Origin: Gaoshiqia sp050178015
GTDB taxonomy: Bacteria > Bacteroidota > Bacteroidia > Bacteroidales > Prolixibacteraceae
Direction of reading: 5' to 3'
Assembly: GCA_050178015.1 (NCBI GenBank)
Contig: JBFXGM010000023.1
Coordinates: forward strand, 20,646-84,645
DNA: 64,000 nucleotides
Both the position numbers and the translations under genes were made by a program. This document shows, piece by piece, positions 51,979-60,541 of this stretch. The notes beneath the pieces were generated by a model. It was not told where the DNA came from. It saw only the letters and a program-made list of their open reading frames with translations, and did no database searches. The first letter of the stretch is position 1, and every line of letters begins with the position of its first letter.

Positions 51979-52587
51979 TCAGGAAATCTTTACCCGCAAA
52001 GCTGCTTTTTGAAAGATTTCGGCCAACGAATGATTTTCCCGGAAAGTTCCAAACGGAATCGGTTCCGCAGGATTTGGCTGGTCGGCCTCGGGCAGCGGAA
52101 GTTCCCACCAGCCCACCGGATGCCATTGTCCGAGTTTGTAGCCCACACGGTTGAACACGCCGCAGTATTTAAACCCCATTTGTTCGTGCAACCGGACACT
52201 CCCCTCGTTCGGCAAGGTAATCACGGCCAGCAAATTGGCAACATGCTGGCTGGCCAGCAGCTCAAACAGGGCCGAGTACAAGGCCCGGGCAACCTGTTTC
52301 CGATGAAAATCATCGTGAATGTAAACCGACACTTCCTTATTCCATCGGTATGAAGCCCGGGTACGATACGGCCCGGCATAAGCATATCCGGCCAGTTGTC
52401 CGCCGATTTCACAAACCAGGAAGGGACATTCATCCAGAATGGAATTGATCCGTTGCCGGAATTCCTCCAACGAGGGAACTTCTTCTTCGAAGGTGACCGC
52501 CGTATTCAGGATGTAGGGACGATAAATCGCCAGGATCTCCTGCGCATCGTCTGGTGTCGCCAAACGAATCTGTACGTTTTTATTCAT
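51979..52587 (-). CDS. GNAT acetyltransferase, phosphinothricin N-acetyltransferase-like
   Basis: The 202-residue protein matches the Pat/Yncc-like acetyltransferases: IRLATPDDAQEILAIYRPYILNTAVTFEEEVPSLEEF, AGYAYAGPYRTRASYRWNKEVSVYIHDDFHRKQVARALYSAL (acetyl-CoA site), and GFKYCGVFNRVGYKLGQWHPVGWWEL. Family members acetylate amino acid analogues such as phosphinothricin or methionine sulfone; the natural substrate here is unknown. The ATG at 52587 overlaps the prfB stop by eight bases, so it is likely read with prfB. Confidence 0.85.
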   Translation of the reverse strand: MNKNVQIRLATPDDAQEILAIYRPYILNTAVTFEEEVPSLEEFRQRINSILDECPFLVCEIGGQLAGYAYAGPYRTRASYRWNKEVSVYIHDDFHRKQVARALYSALFELLASQHVANLLAVITLPNEGSVRLHEQMGFKYCGVFNRVGYKLGQWHPVGWWELPLPEADQPNPAEPIPFGTFRENHSLAEIFQKAALRVKIS

Positions 52588-53669
52588 CGCCAAATTGCAT
52601 CAAAAACGCTTTAATAAAACCGTCGATTTCGCCATCGAGCACGGCCTGCACATTTCCTGTTTCATAGCCGGTGCGTACATCTTTCACCAGTTTATACGGC
52701 TGAAGGACATAGGAGCGGATTTGAGAGCCCCACTCAATTTTCTTCTTTTGCGACTCAATCTGCATGACGGCTTCGCGTCGTTTGCGCAGCTCCAGCTCGT
52801 ACAGTTGCGACTTGAGCAAACGAAGGGCATTCTCCTTGTTCCCCAGCTGCGAGCGGCTTTCCGTATTTTCGATGATGATACCGGTGGGAGCATGGCGTAG
52901 CCTCACCCCGGTTTCCACCTTGTTCACATTTTGGCCTCCTGCCCCGCCCGACCGGAACGTGTCCCAGGTAATATCGGCCGGATTGATTTCGATCGCGATC
53001 GAATCATCCACCAGCGGGGCAACAAATACCGAGGTGAATGAGGTCATCCGCTTATTTTGCGCGTTGAAGGGCGACAAACGCACCAGCCGGTGTACGCCGT
53101 TTTCGCTCTTCAGGTAGCCGTAGGCATAATCACCCTCAAACTCGATGGTACAGTTTTTCACCCCCACTTCATCGCCGGCATTGAATTCGGAAACTTTCAC
53201 CTGGTAGCCTTCTTTCTCGCCCCAGCGCAGGTACATGCGCATCAGCATGTCGGCCCAGTCGTTGCTTTCGGTACCACCCGCTCCGGCGTTGATCCGCAGC
53301 ACAGCGCCCAACTTGTCCTCTTCCTTTCGAAGCATATTTTTGGTTTCCAACTGCTCTACCAGCGACAAGGTTTCGTTGAACTGCCCGGTGATTTCATCCT
53401 CATCGGCCTCTCCGGCTTCAAAAAAATCAAACATGACCTGCAAATCTTCCATGGCCTGGTTTACCTTATCAAAGCCTTCGGTCCACACCTTGATCGACCG
53501 GATCGTCCGCATCTGCTCCTCAGCCTCTTTGGGCTTGTTCCAAAACTCAGGATCCTGCGTTTTGAGGTCTTCTTCTTTTAACTGAATTAACTTTGCATCG
53601 TAGTCAAAGATGCCTCCTCAGCGCATCCCGGCGCTCAGCAAGCTCTTTGAGTTGCTCCTTGAAAATCAT
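52580..53669 (-). CDS. prfB: peptide chain release factor 2 with programmed +1 frameshift
   Basis: RF2 ends translation at UGA and UAA. The gene has two frames: 21 codons from the ATG at 53669 to the codon CTT (53607-53609), then a UGA stop, after which translation continues in the +1 frame from GAC (53603-53605) to 52580, giving 362 residues. The slip site CTT-TGA-C is preceded, three bases upstream, by the Shine-Dalgarno-like AGGAGG (53613-53618), the same layout as in E. coli. Low RF2 thereby favours its own synthesis. The RF2 motif SPF (LSPFNAQNKR) and the peptidyl-tRNA hydrolysis motif GGQ (SGGAGGQNVNKVET) are present. Confidence 0.95.
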
Positions 53670-53690
53670 ATCGTTTTGTTTTTAGTTTCG

Positions 53691-53721
53691 CAAAAGTAGG
53701 AAATCAAGCGGGATTATTCAA
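53691..53721 (-). promoter_or_regulatory. promoter of prfB
   Basis: On the minus strand TTG (53719-53721), 20 bases, then TACTTTTG (53691-53698), matching TTTG / TAnnTTTG. The prfB ATG is 22 bases downstream. Confidence 0.6.
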
Positions 53722-53760
53722 CCCTTACACCATTATTACCCGTTGACGACCATAAACGCG

Positions 53761-53793
53761 AAAGGCGGATAAACCGATCGCTTATCCGCCTTT
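53761..53793. terminator. terminator after the lipoprotein gene at 53813
   Basis: AAAGGCGGATAA (53761-53772) and TTATCCGCCTTT (53782-53793) form a perfect 12-bp stem with a nine-base loop. The A/T ends make it usable in either direction; in the minus direction it follows the lipoprotein stop codon by 20 bases and insulates prfB. Confidence 0.7.
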
Positions 53794-53812
53794 CCGGGGT
53801 GATGAATGAAAA

Positions 53813-54517
53813 TTAGTTGGCGCCCCAAACAGCCGTGGCTGTTGCAATGGATTTCGCCTGCAAGTTAAGCGACGTACCGGTAGGTTCATACATGAAAGCA
53901 TGAACTTCAACGGTATAAGTTTCACCCTCTTCCGCAGTTTGGCCACTTGCCCAGGATGCCGTGGAACTACTGATATTGAACCCTGTGCTGCTGCCGGTTA
54001 AGGCGGCGCTGATGAATACGGTGGCGTTGTTTGCATCCTTCATCAGAACGACAAAATAATCAGCATTGTCCATTTCTTCCCAAGTCACTTCGATCCGGCT
54101 TCCGGTAGCATTGTACTCGCACTTGGTAAGCGTGGCCGGATCAATGATATCATCCGTCAATTCGTCGGTGGACACCAGCGTCTCCCCGCGCTGCAGGTTC
54201 ATCGTAAACTCGTAGGTTCCAACAACCGGAAGTTCATCCGAATAGTCGTCATCATCGGTTTCGAAATAAAACTCATACTCGTACCCGCTGTAGGATTTAA
54301 GTGAAAAGCTCGTGCCATCGTCATCAACCGCCATAACCGACGAAAAAGGCAGGTTGCCCATTGCATGAAGCGCCAGCCCGTGTACGGGTGCATCCCCAAC
54401 AACCTTCGTTACAATAAACGCATCGCCATCGCCCTCGGCAATGATTTCTTCGTTGTCGCAGGACATAAAACCGGCCAGCAAGGCCAAACCCAATAGCGGT
54501 TTAATCATTTTTTTCAT
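53813..54517 (-). CDS. hypothetical lipoprotein
   Basis: A protein of 234 residues with lipoprotein signal MKKMIKPLLGLALLAGFMSCDNEE (lipobox GFMSC), followed by a soluble part rich in Asp/Glu/Thr and probable beta-strands (SYEFYFETDDDDYSDELPVVGTYEFTM; RIEVTWEEMDNADYFVVLMKDANNATVFIS), suggestive of an immunoglobulin-like or fibronectin-like fold. Bacteroidota lipoproteins with acidic residues after the cysteine often reach the cell surface. Two in-frame ATGs upstream (54523, 54535) are alternatives. No family recognised. A strong hairpin terminator follows. Confidence 0.75.
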   Translation of the reverse strand: MKKMIKPLLGLALLAGFMSCDNEEIIAEGDGDAFIVTKVVGDAPVHGLALHAMGNLPFSSVMAVDDDGTSFSLKSYSGYEYEFYFETDDDDYSDELPVVGTYEFTMNLQRGETLVSTDELTDDIIDPATLTKCEYNATGSRIEVTWEEMDNADYFVVLMKDANNATVFISAALTGSSTGFNISSSTASWASGQTAEEGETYTVEVHAFMYEPTGTSLNLQAKSIATATAVWGAN

Positions 54518-54732
54518 AGTCATTCTATTTTGCATTTATTAAAATCCTTACCTACCAGATGAGCCTATACCGAAATAGTTGCGGCTGCACCCTAATTTTC
54601 TTTTGAAATATTTTCAGCAGCCCCAAACCAGAAAGCCGTTCGACTACCAAACGCAGTTGGCAATCTTTTATTTTTCAGGTAGAAAAAGACCAAAATATAA
54701 AATCCAACTGAATTTTATCTCAGCGGTTTGAT

Positions 54733-54762
54733 TTTGGGTTCAAAAATAAAAGATTATCTTTG
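54733..54762 (+). promoter_or_regulatory. promoter of rpsP
   Basis: TTTG (54733-54736), 18 bases, TATCTTTG (54755-54762): a full Bacteroidota consensus promoter, 43 bases upstream of the rpsP ATG. Confidence 0.75.
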
Positions 54763-54805
54763 CGCCACATTTTAACAAATTGTTTATCAATTAAATTTTC
54801 ATTCA

Positions 54806-55375
54806 ATGCCAGCAAAAATCAGATTGCAGCGACATGGTCGCAAACGTTACGCTTACTACCACATTGTGGTAGCTGATAGCAGGGCACCACGAGATGGTCG
54901 TTTCATTGAAAGGATTGGATCTTATAATCCAAACACAAATCCTGCTACGATCGATCTTGATTTTGATAAGGCTTTAAACTGGCTGAACAATGGTGCCCAA
55001 CCCACTGACACTGTAAAGGCAATTTTGTCGTACAGAGGTGTGTTGTACATGAAACACCTGCAAGGCGGGGTAGCCAAAGGTGCTTTCACGGAAGAAGAGG
55101 CCGAAAGCCGTTTCAACGCATGGATGACTGAAAAAGAGTCACGGATCCAGGCGAAAAAAGACCGCTTATCCAAAGATGCTGACACATCGAAGAAAGCACG
55201 TCTGGAGGCAGAAGCCAAAGTGAACGAAGAAAGGGCCGCCGCGCTTGCAAAAAAACAAGCTGACTTGGCTGCCGAAGCTAAAGCTGCTGTTGCAGCCGAA
55301 GCCGCAGAAGAAGTTGCAGAAGAGGAAGCACCCGCTGCTGACACTACTGCCGAAGGCGAACAAACAGCTGAATAA
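54806..55375 (+). CDS. rpsP: 30S ribosomal protein S16 with long C-terminal extension
   Basis: The first 80 residues are normal S16 (MPAKIRLQRHGRKRYAYYHIVVADSRAPRDGRFIERIGSYNP...). The protein reaches 189 residues through a helical, highly charged tail (AESRFNAWMTEKESRIQAKKDRLSKDADTSKKARLEAEAKVNEERAAALAKKQADLAAEAKAAV...) ending in an Ala/Glu-rich acidic stretch. Long, low-complexity S16 tails are usual in Bacteroidota. The gene stands alone between a full promoter and a bidirectional terminator. Confidence 0.96.
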   Translation: MPAKIRLQRHGRKRYAYYHIVVADSRAPRDGRFIERIGSYNPNTNPATIDLDFDKALNWLNNGAQPTDTVKAILSYRGVLYMKHLQGGVAKGAFTEEEAESRFNAWMTEKESRIQAKKDRLSKDADTSKKARLEAEAKVNEERAAALAKKQADLAAEAKAAVAAEAAEEVAEEEAPAADTTAEGEQTAE

Positions 55376-55429
55376 GCTGGGGTCGGCACTGTTTTTAAGA
55401 CGGAAATCGCTTAATACAGATATCGATCA

Positions 55430-55463
55430 AAAAAAAGCGGAGGACCAACATCCTCCGCTTTTT
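55430..55463. terminator. bidirectional terminator between rpsP and hflX
   Basis: AGCGGAGGA (55436-55444), loop ccaaca, TCCTCCGCT (55451-55459), with A-tract on one side and T-tract on the other. It serves both convergent genes. Confidence 0.85.
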
Positions 55464-55488
55464 CATTTCCTGGCGAAGCCCCTTTGCT

Positions 55489-56706
55489 TTATTCTTCTTC
55501 CGGAGTCAATATCCATTCCGGATCGTACAGAAAATCGTTATACGGAAACCGGGTTACATGCACCTTCAGCACTTCCTCGTACAAGGTTTTCTTAAATTCA
55601 TCCACATTCTGCTTTTCAATTGCCGAAATAAACAAAGAGGGTGTATTCTTCTTCCCCATCCAGCTGTTTTTCCAGTCCTCCAGCGAGAAATTCTCTTTGG
55701 TTTTCGGTCTCAAATCATGCTCGTCTTTCCGGATATAATCGAAAGCATCAATCTTATTGAACACATAAATGGTCGTTTTATCGCCAGCCTCAATTTCGCT
55801 CAAGGTCTGGGTAACCGTATCAATCTGTTCTTCAAAACCCGGATGCGAAATATCCACCACATGCACCAGCACATCAGCCTCGCGCACCTCATCCAGCGTT
55901 GACTTGAACGACTCAACCAGGCCATGTGGCAATTTGCGAATAAATCCAACCGTATCGGAAAGCAGGAAAGGCAAGTTCCCGATCACAACTTTACGGACAG
56001 TGGTGTCGAGGGTAGCAAACAGCTTATTTTCGGCAAACACTTCCGACTTGGCCAGCATGTTCATAATGGTTGACTTGCCCACATTGGTATAGCCCACCAA
56101 GGCTACCCGAACCAGCTTTCCCCGGTTTTTCCGTTGTGTGGACTTTTGTCGGTCTATTTTCACCAATTGTTCTTTCAGCCGGGCAATTTTATCGAGAATG
56201 ATACGCCGGTCGGTTTCAATCTGGGTTTCCCCCGGACCGCGCATGCCGATACCCCCGCGCTGGCGCTCCAGGTGGGTCCACATACGGGTCAGTCGTGGAA
56301 GCAGGTACTGGTACTGGGCCAGCTCTACCTGGGTTTTAGCATGGGCTGTCTGCGCCCGTTTGGCAAAAATATCCAGGATCAGGTTGGTGCGGTCAAGCAC
56401 TTTGCACTCCAGGGTGCGCTCAATGTTTCGCAGCTGGGTCGGACTCAGTTCATCATCAAAAATCACCGTATCCACCTCGTGTATCTTGACGTAGTTCTGG
56501 ATCTCTTCGAGCTTGCCCGAACCAACAAAGGTGACCGGATTGGGAATGTCCAACCGCTGAAAGAACTGCTTTTTCACGACAGCCCCGGCTGTGTCAGCCA
56601 AAAATTCAAGCTCGTCCAAATATTCCTGAGCTTGTTTCTCATCCTGGTCCTGATTAATCAAGCCAACCAAAACGGCGGTTTCCTGTTGCGGAGATGTATC
56701 GATCAT
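55489..56706 (-). CDS. hflX: GTPase HflX
   Basis: The 405-residue ribosome-associated GTPase splits stalled or hibernating 70S ribosomes after stress. The N-terminal HflX domain includes VTFVGSGKLEEIQNYV and VIFDDELSPTQLRNIERTL; the coiled linker contains GGIGMRGPGETQIETDRRII; the G domain shows GYTNVGKSTIMNML (G1), DTTVRK (G2), LLSDTVGFI (G3) and NKIDAF (G4). The protein is complete. It is a single-gene unit facing rpsP. Confidence 0.95.
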   Translation of the reverse strand: MIDTSPQQETAVLVGLINQDQDEKQAQEYLDELEFLADTAGAVVKKQFFQRLDIPNPVTFVGSGKLEEIQNYVKIHEVDTVIFDDELSPTQLRNIERTLECKVLDRTNLILDIFAKRAQTAHAKTQVELAQYQYLLPRLTRMWTHLERQRGGIGMRGPGETQIETDRRIILDKIARLKEQLVKIDRQKSTQRKNRGKLVRVALVGYTNVGKSTIMNMLAKSEVFAENKLFATLDTTVRKVVIGNLPFLLSDTVGFIRKLPHGLVESFKSTLDEVREADVLVHVVDISHPGFEEQIDTVTQTLSEIEAGDKTTIYVFNKIDAFDYIRKDEHDLRPKTKENFSLEDWKNSWMGKKNTPSLFISAIEKQNVDEFKKTLYEEVLKVHVTRFPYNDFLYDPEWILTPEEE

Positions 56707-56726
56707 TCAACTAAAGTTTAAGCCAT

Positions 56727-56760
56727 AAAAAAACCTGGTCCCGAAAGATTCGAAACCAGG
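56727..56760 (-). terminator. terminator of the TonB gene at 56783
   Basis: On the minus strand CCTGGT pairs with ACCAGG and the inner bases add five pairs including two G-U, followed by seven T. It lies 22 bases after the stop codon. Confidence 0.75.
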
Positions 56761-56782
56761 ATTTTCGTTCTAACAAATATCG

Positions 56783-57469
56783 TTATTGCAATACAAAGCT
56801 AATTGGCACCGTGTACGATACACGTACGGCCTTACCCCTTTGCATACCTGGTTTCCATTTTGGAAGGCTGTTTACCACACGAAGGGCTTCTTTGTCCAAC
56901 GAAGCATCAACACCACGGGCAATACGGGCATTGGTCACGCTTCCGTCTTTGTCCACCACGAAGTTGACATACACTTTCCCCTGAATACCGTTCTCCTGTG
57001 CAATGACAGGATACTTAATGGCGTTGGCAATAAATTTACGCAGGGCCAACTCGCCACCCGGGAATTCGGGCATGTCTTCCACGATAAAGAATACCTCGCT
57101 TTCTTCAGCTTCTTCTTCTTCACGCTGGATTACCGGAGCCACGTCGATAACCGTTTTGTCGTCAGCCTCAGTGTCTTCGAGTTCCAACTCGTCTTCAATT
57201 TCCGTGTCGTCGTCCACAATCGTCAACACCTCAACAACTTTTGGAGGTGGCGGTGGTGGCGGTGGTTTTACCTCTTCCTGGCGGGTAATCGGAATAATCT
57301 CGTCTTCAACCTCTTGTTGCATTACTGACCCAAGCGAAGCTGCCTGATCGACCTTTGAGGTCCATTCAAATGCCAGTAATGTAAGGCCAAGAGAGATCAC
57401 TAACCCGACCTGAACAAAGATATTTCTTTTGCTCTCAAGATCAGCTTTAGGTGATTTCTTTAATTCCAT
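56783..57469 (-). CDS. TonB family protein
   Basis: The 228-residue protein has one N-terminal membrane helix (NIFVQVGLVISLGLTLLAFEW), a periplasmic linker with polyproline (eight Pro before PKVVEV) and a long acidic stretch, and a C-terminal TonB domain (MPEFPGGELALRKFIANAIKYPVIAQENGIQGKVYVNFVVDKDGSVTNARIARGVDASLDKEALRVVNSLPKWKPGMQRGKAVRVSYTVPISFVL). Such proteins transmit the proton-motive force of ExbBD to outer-membrane transporters. A second, similar gene follows upstream; the two are tandem paralogues with the same layout. Confidence 0.92.
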   Translation of the reverse strand: MELKKSPKADLESKRNIFVQVGLVISLGLTLLAFEWTSKVDQAASLGSVMQQEVEDEIIPITRQEEVKPPPPPPPPKVVEVLTIVDDDTEIEDELELEDTEADDKTVIDVAPVIQREEEEAEESEVFFIVEDMPEFPGGELALRKFIANAIKYPVIAQENGIQGKVYVNFVVDKDGSVTNARIARGVDASLDKEALRVVNSLPKWKPGMQRGKAVRVSYTVPISFVLQ

Positions 57470-57605
57470 AATTCAGTTTTAGAAGTTTATTCTTGCTACA
57501 GAAACTTTTTACTTTTGAGGGCTTAAAGATAGAAAATAATCTTCAAAACAAACAAAACGACCTCAAAATATTAGAGTAGATAAAAATTCGTGTTCCGCTT
57601 TTTGC

Positions 57606-58283
57606 TTACTGCAAAACAAAGGCAACGGGAATGTGATAACTAACCCGCACCGCCCGACCTGCCTGCATTCCGGGTTTCCAGCGGGGCATGTTGCCCACCA
57701 CCCGCAAAGCCTCGCGGTCGAGCGAAGGATCAACTCCACGAACGATGATTGCATCACTGATGCTGCCATCGGTATTGACGACAAAGCGAACCAACACCTT
57801 TCCCTGGATGTCGTTTTCCTGCGCCAACACCGGGTATTTAATGTTCTGGCTGATGAAGGCCAGGAGAGCCCTCATGCCACCGGGAAACTCAGGCATCTGT
57901 TCGGCAAAGTTAACGACAATTTGCTCATCAGCTTCTGCAGGACGCTCGGCCACAAGGGTATTGACGAAGATCGCCTCACCGGCATCAATTTCCGTGTTGA
58001 ACAGATCCGGCTCCAGTTCGTTGGTTTCGCGGGTATCGTCCACCAGGATGATTTCTTCGATAACCATCGGCGGTGGCGCTACTTTCCGCTCCGGTTCGGT
58101 GGACGGAATGACGATTTCATCCGGGGCATCCCAGTCCACTTGCCCCATTTGAGGCGGAGTTTTTACGGGTGTCTTCCAACTAAAAGACAAGAGCACGAGG
58201 GCGAGGGAAACCACCAGCCCGATAGCGAAAAAGAATGGTCGCCGGGATTCCAGGTCGGCCTGCTTCGTTTTTTTTGTTTTCAT
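57606..58283 (-). CDS. TonB family protein, tandem paralogue
   Basis: The 225-residue protein repeats the plan of its neighbour: basic start (MKTKKTKQADLESRRPF), one helix (FFFAIGLVVSLALVLLSFSW), proline-rich linker and a C-terminal TonB domain (MPEFPGGMRALLAFISQNIKYPVLAQENDIQGKVLVRFVVNTDGSISDAIIVRGVDPSLDREALRVVGNMPRWKPGMQAGRAVRVSYHIPVAFVL). It keeps the shared N-terminal ADLESRR/ADLESKR motif but its linker lacks the long polyproline. The ATG at 58283 is chosen since upstream codons lack helix-type content. Neither exbB/exbD nor a receptor gene is adjacent. Confidence 0.9.
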   Translation of the reverse strand: MKTKKTKQADLESRRPFFFAIGLVVSLALVLLSFSWKTPVKTPPQMGQVDWDAPDEIVIPSTEPERKVAPPPMVIEEIILVDDTRETNELEPDLFNTEIDAGEAIFVNTLVAERPAEADEQIVVNFAEQMPEFPGGMRALLAFISQNIKYPVLAQENDIQGKVLVRFVVNTDGSISDAIIVRGVDPSLDREALRVVGNMPRWKPGMQAGRAVRVSYHIPVAFVLQ

Positions 58284-58382
58284 GACGATTGTTTTAGGTT
58301 TGATAAAACTTTGGCTTTCAGTGCCAAAAACAAAAATCAAACCAAAAAGCAATTTTTCAGGATGGAGTTTTGAAAATATTAC

Positions 58383-58390
58383 TATATTTG
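58383..58390 (+). promoter_or_regulatory. -7 element of tRNA-Ala
   Basis: TATATTTG matches TAnnTTTG and ends 17 bases before the tRNA. The closest TTTG (58369-58372) is too near for a -33 element. Confidence 0.5.
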
Positions 58391-58406
58391 CCGTGCAAAA
58401 AGCGAT

Positions 58407-58480
58407 GGGGGATTAGCTCAGTTGGCTAGAGCGTTTGACTGGCAGTCAAAAGGTCATCGGTTCGATTCCGATATTCTCCA
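58407..58480 (+). tRNA. tRNA-Ala (anticodon GGC)
   Basis: The 74 bases fold as a cloverleaf: acceptor GGGGGAT/ATTCTCC with the alanine identity pair G3-U70, D arm GCTC/GAGC, anticodon stem TTTGA/TCAAA with loop CTGGCAG (anticodon GGC), and T arm ATCGG-TTCGATT-CCGAT, discriminator A. CCA is not encoded. Confidence 0.93.
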
Positions 58481-58491
58481 CTGAAATTCAA

Positions 58492-58524
58492 GGAGTTACA
58501 ATTTAAAATTGTAGCTCCTTTTTT
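58492..58524 (+). terminator. terminator of tRNA-Ala
   Basis: Thirteen-pair hairpin (58492-58518) with one G-U pair and almost no loop, followed by six T. It begins 12 bases after the tRNA. Confidence 0.75.
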
Positions 58525-58528
58525 ATTT

Positions 58529-58552
58529 GTACTAACAAAAGTACTAACAAAA
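58529..58552. repeat. tandem 12-bp direct repeat behind tRNA-Ala
   Basis: GTACTAACAAAA occurs twice in immediate succession. A 12-bp repeated motif next to the 3' end of a tRNA gene resembles the arm-type sites of tyrosine integrases. No integrase gene is in the window, so an att role is inference. Confidence 0.5.
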
Positions 58553-58578
58553 AGCCGCTTCCTTTTAGAAAGCGGCTT
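58552..58578 (-). terminator. terminator of the DUF6266 gene
   Basis: AAGCCGCTT (58552-58560) pairs with AAGCGGCTT (58570-58578) around a nine-base loop. In the minus direction a short T-tract follows. It lies 26 bases after the stop codon at 58605. Confidence 0.6.
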
Positions 58579-58604
58579 GCAAAAATTCTTTAAAACACCT
58601 TCGA

Positions 58605-59246
58605 CTAAGATACCACAACTTCACCCAGGTAAGCACTGTTGGACACCTCAGATTGGTTTTCGCTTTGGAAAGCGATGTAGCAGTTCAGCTCATCCCCTGC
58701 AAATGCTGCCGGAACAGTTACAAATTGACTACCTGCGGAACGGGTGTTCCCACCGGTTACCGTTACCGCCTGCTTTTTAGTACTGTTGTAAAGTACCAAC
58801 AATACTTTGTCAGTTGCCAGGGCTGCTCCGTCACCGGAGTTATCGGCCCAGGCGAAATCAATCTGGCCGGGAACGGTTGAAGCTACCGTTGCATTAAGAG
58901 CTCCGGGAAGATTGCCCCGGGAAACCAGCGCATCGGCATAATTGATGAAATAGTTCGGATACTCGCCTAAAATGGAATTCCGGAGCGTGTAGGCCATCGC
59001 GGCATTGAAAGCACTCATCTTAACAGCATAATCCTTGAACCCTACCCTCAGAAATGAGGTTAGCGGTTGCAGAAAGCTAATTGCAGTTGCGAATCTGGTT
59101 CGCTGATCCATTTGAGCTGGCGTTCTTGGATTAGAAACACTAGCAGCGACACTTCGCATGTAGTCGATGCCCTTCCAGCTGCCCCCGATGACTGTTCCGA
59201 CCTTGCCGGAGAAGCCACCTAAGATTCCTTGAGAAATTTTTCCCAT
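58605..59246 (-). CDS. DUF6266 family protein
   Basis: A 213-residue protein without a signal peptide or helix. It begins MGKISQGILGGFSGKVGTVIGGSWKGIDYMRSVAASVSNPRTPAQMDQRTRF, the hallmark start of the Bacteroidota family DUF6266, whose role is unknown. The second half is rich in Gly, Thr and Ala with possible beta-strands. Members often occur as stand-alone, variable genes. It is the first gene of the segment beyond tRNA-Ala and is followed upstream by a long gene-free region. Confidence 0.85.
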   Translation of the reverse strand: MGKISQGILGGFSGKVGTVIGGSWKGIDYMRSVAASVSNPRTPAQMDQRTRFATAISFLQPLTSFLRVGFKDYAVKMSAFNAAMAYTLRNSILGEYPNYFINYADALVSRGNLPGALNATVASTVPGQIDFAWADNSGDGAALATDKVLLVLYNSTKKQAVTVTGGNTRSAGSQFVTVPAAFAGDELNCYIAFQSENQSEVSNSAYLGEVVVS

Positions 59247-59259
59247 TACAATAAAAAAT

Positions 59260-60540
59260 TAAGTATTGAACATTGTTTATTTGGACTTGGTACGGAGTTG
59301 GTATTGCCTTCTTCCGATCAAGTTGATTCAATTTATTAAGAATGTATATAGATATTTAGGTTTCGGAATACCTTGCTTTGTTATGCATCATCTTGCGTCT
59401 TTGGGTGGACTGATTTTGGAAAAATGATCATAATGGGGCTTCATTGAACGCTTAGGCACCCGTGAAGTTTAGGGGATGAAATGGCCAAAAGGAAACGGAA
59501 TAAATGGGTTGTGTGTTGGGATGTGGGTTTATGCCGTAGTCTTTTGGACGATTTCAGACCCGGGGCTTATCTTTCCTAAGCGGTCAATGGAGCGCGGTGT
59601 GGGTTGGCTGGCTAAGGGGAAACGGGGTAAACAATATCGCAGGGCATACCGCTGATTGGGTTGGGGGAAGCGGGGGTGGCGGCTGAATGGAATGCAGCGA
59701 AAGGGGTTGGGTGGCATGGAGCTTCGATGTTGGCTGTCGGGGTGGATTGGTGCGGTTGGGACAGCCAAGGTGAAGCGGAATGGAACGGCGGGTTGGGTGA
59801 GCGAAATGGAATGAGGACGGCACTCCCGCGCGGGTTGCCGAGGTGGCTGAGTGAGCCGGAGCGCAAGGGCACGAAGGTTGGCGGAACGTAGTGGAGCCAC
59901 CGAAGTGTCCTGAAGTGAGGGGGAACGAAGCGGCCGCAGGCATTGGCCGTTAAACACGTTATGGCCTGCACCGCTGAAAGGGTGGCGGGGATTTTTGAGG
60001 CCGTTTGGCTGGGTGTCGGGCTTAGGAGGATGCCGGGTTTCCGGGTGCGCGGGGGGCAACTTTTACATAATGGCCCTATAGGACAGAGCGGAGCCGCTTA
60101 AGCGCGTATGTGGCACCCTAAACCATTGGGTTGCGGCCTTGGCTTTGGAGCGTAGCGGAAAAGACAAGGTAGCAACACCGCTGTTAGCCTGGAAGCGGGT
60201 TTGTGGAGAGAAACGGAACAAACCGGCTGCAAGGCGTTAGGGGCCACGGAGCGGGAGGCGTAGCGGGTGTTCTATAGGAAGCTGTTATGTAAAGATTGCC
60301 GGAGGGAGGGGGTGGAAGTTCCAAGTTTCAAGTTCCAAGTTCGGGCTTGTGTTTGTTGCTTATGGGTTGTGGTTTGTGTCGTTGCAAACACCGGGCAGGG
60401 AAGCTCTTCCCGAGGGGAAAATCGGGACAGGCGGTTAACGCTTCGTTCAAATGAGAGGGAGGCGGAAAATCGGATTAAAAATCCGGATTTAACAGGGTCG
60501 GGATTGCAAATCCCGACCAGCCGGGGATCGTTTTTTTCAG
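59260..60540. other. 1.3-kb gene-free region with palindromes
   Basis: No convincing gene is seen in these 1280 bases; open frames in both strands have biased composition (Pro/Ser/Arg-rich) and no homology. The middle is GC-rich and contains several imperfect palindromes, for example GCAGGC at 59936 pairing with GCCTGC ending at 59969, and GGTTTGT (60198-60204) with ACAAACC (60218-60224), the latter between CTGTTAGCC (60181) and GCGTTAGGG (60234). The pattern recalls attC-like or other recombination sites, but this is not established. Confidence 0.4.
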
Positions 60541-60541
60541 A

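Noticed and set aside
52580..53512. prfB as a shorter gene starting at the ATG at 53512
   Set aside because: The frameshift site and the conserved N-terminal helix upstream show that the gene starts at 53669.
59529..60059. Proline/serine-rich frames in the gene-free region
   Set aside because: Several overlapping frames in both strands show the same bias with no start context or homology, which is what GC-rich non-coding DNA gives.
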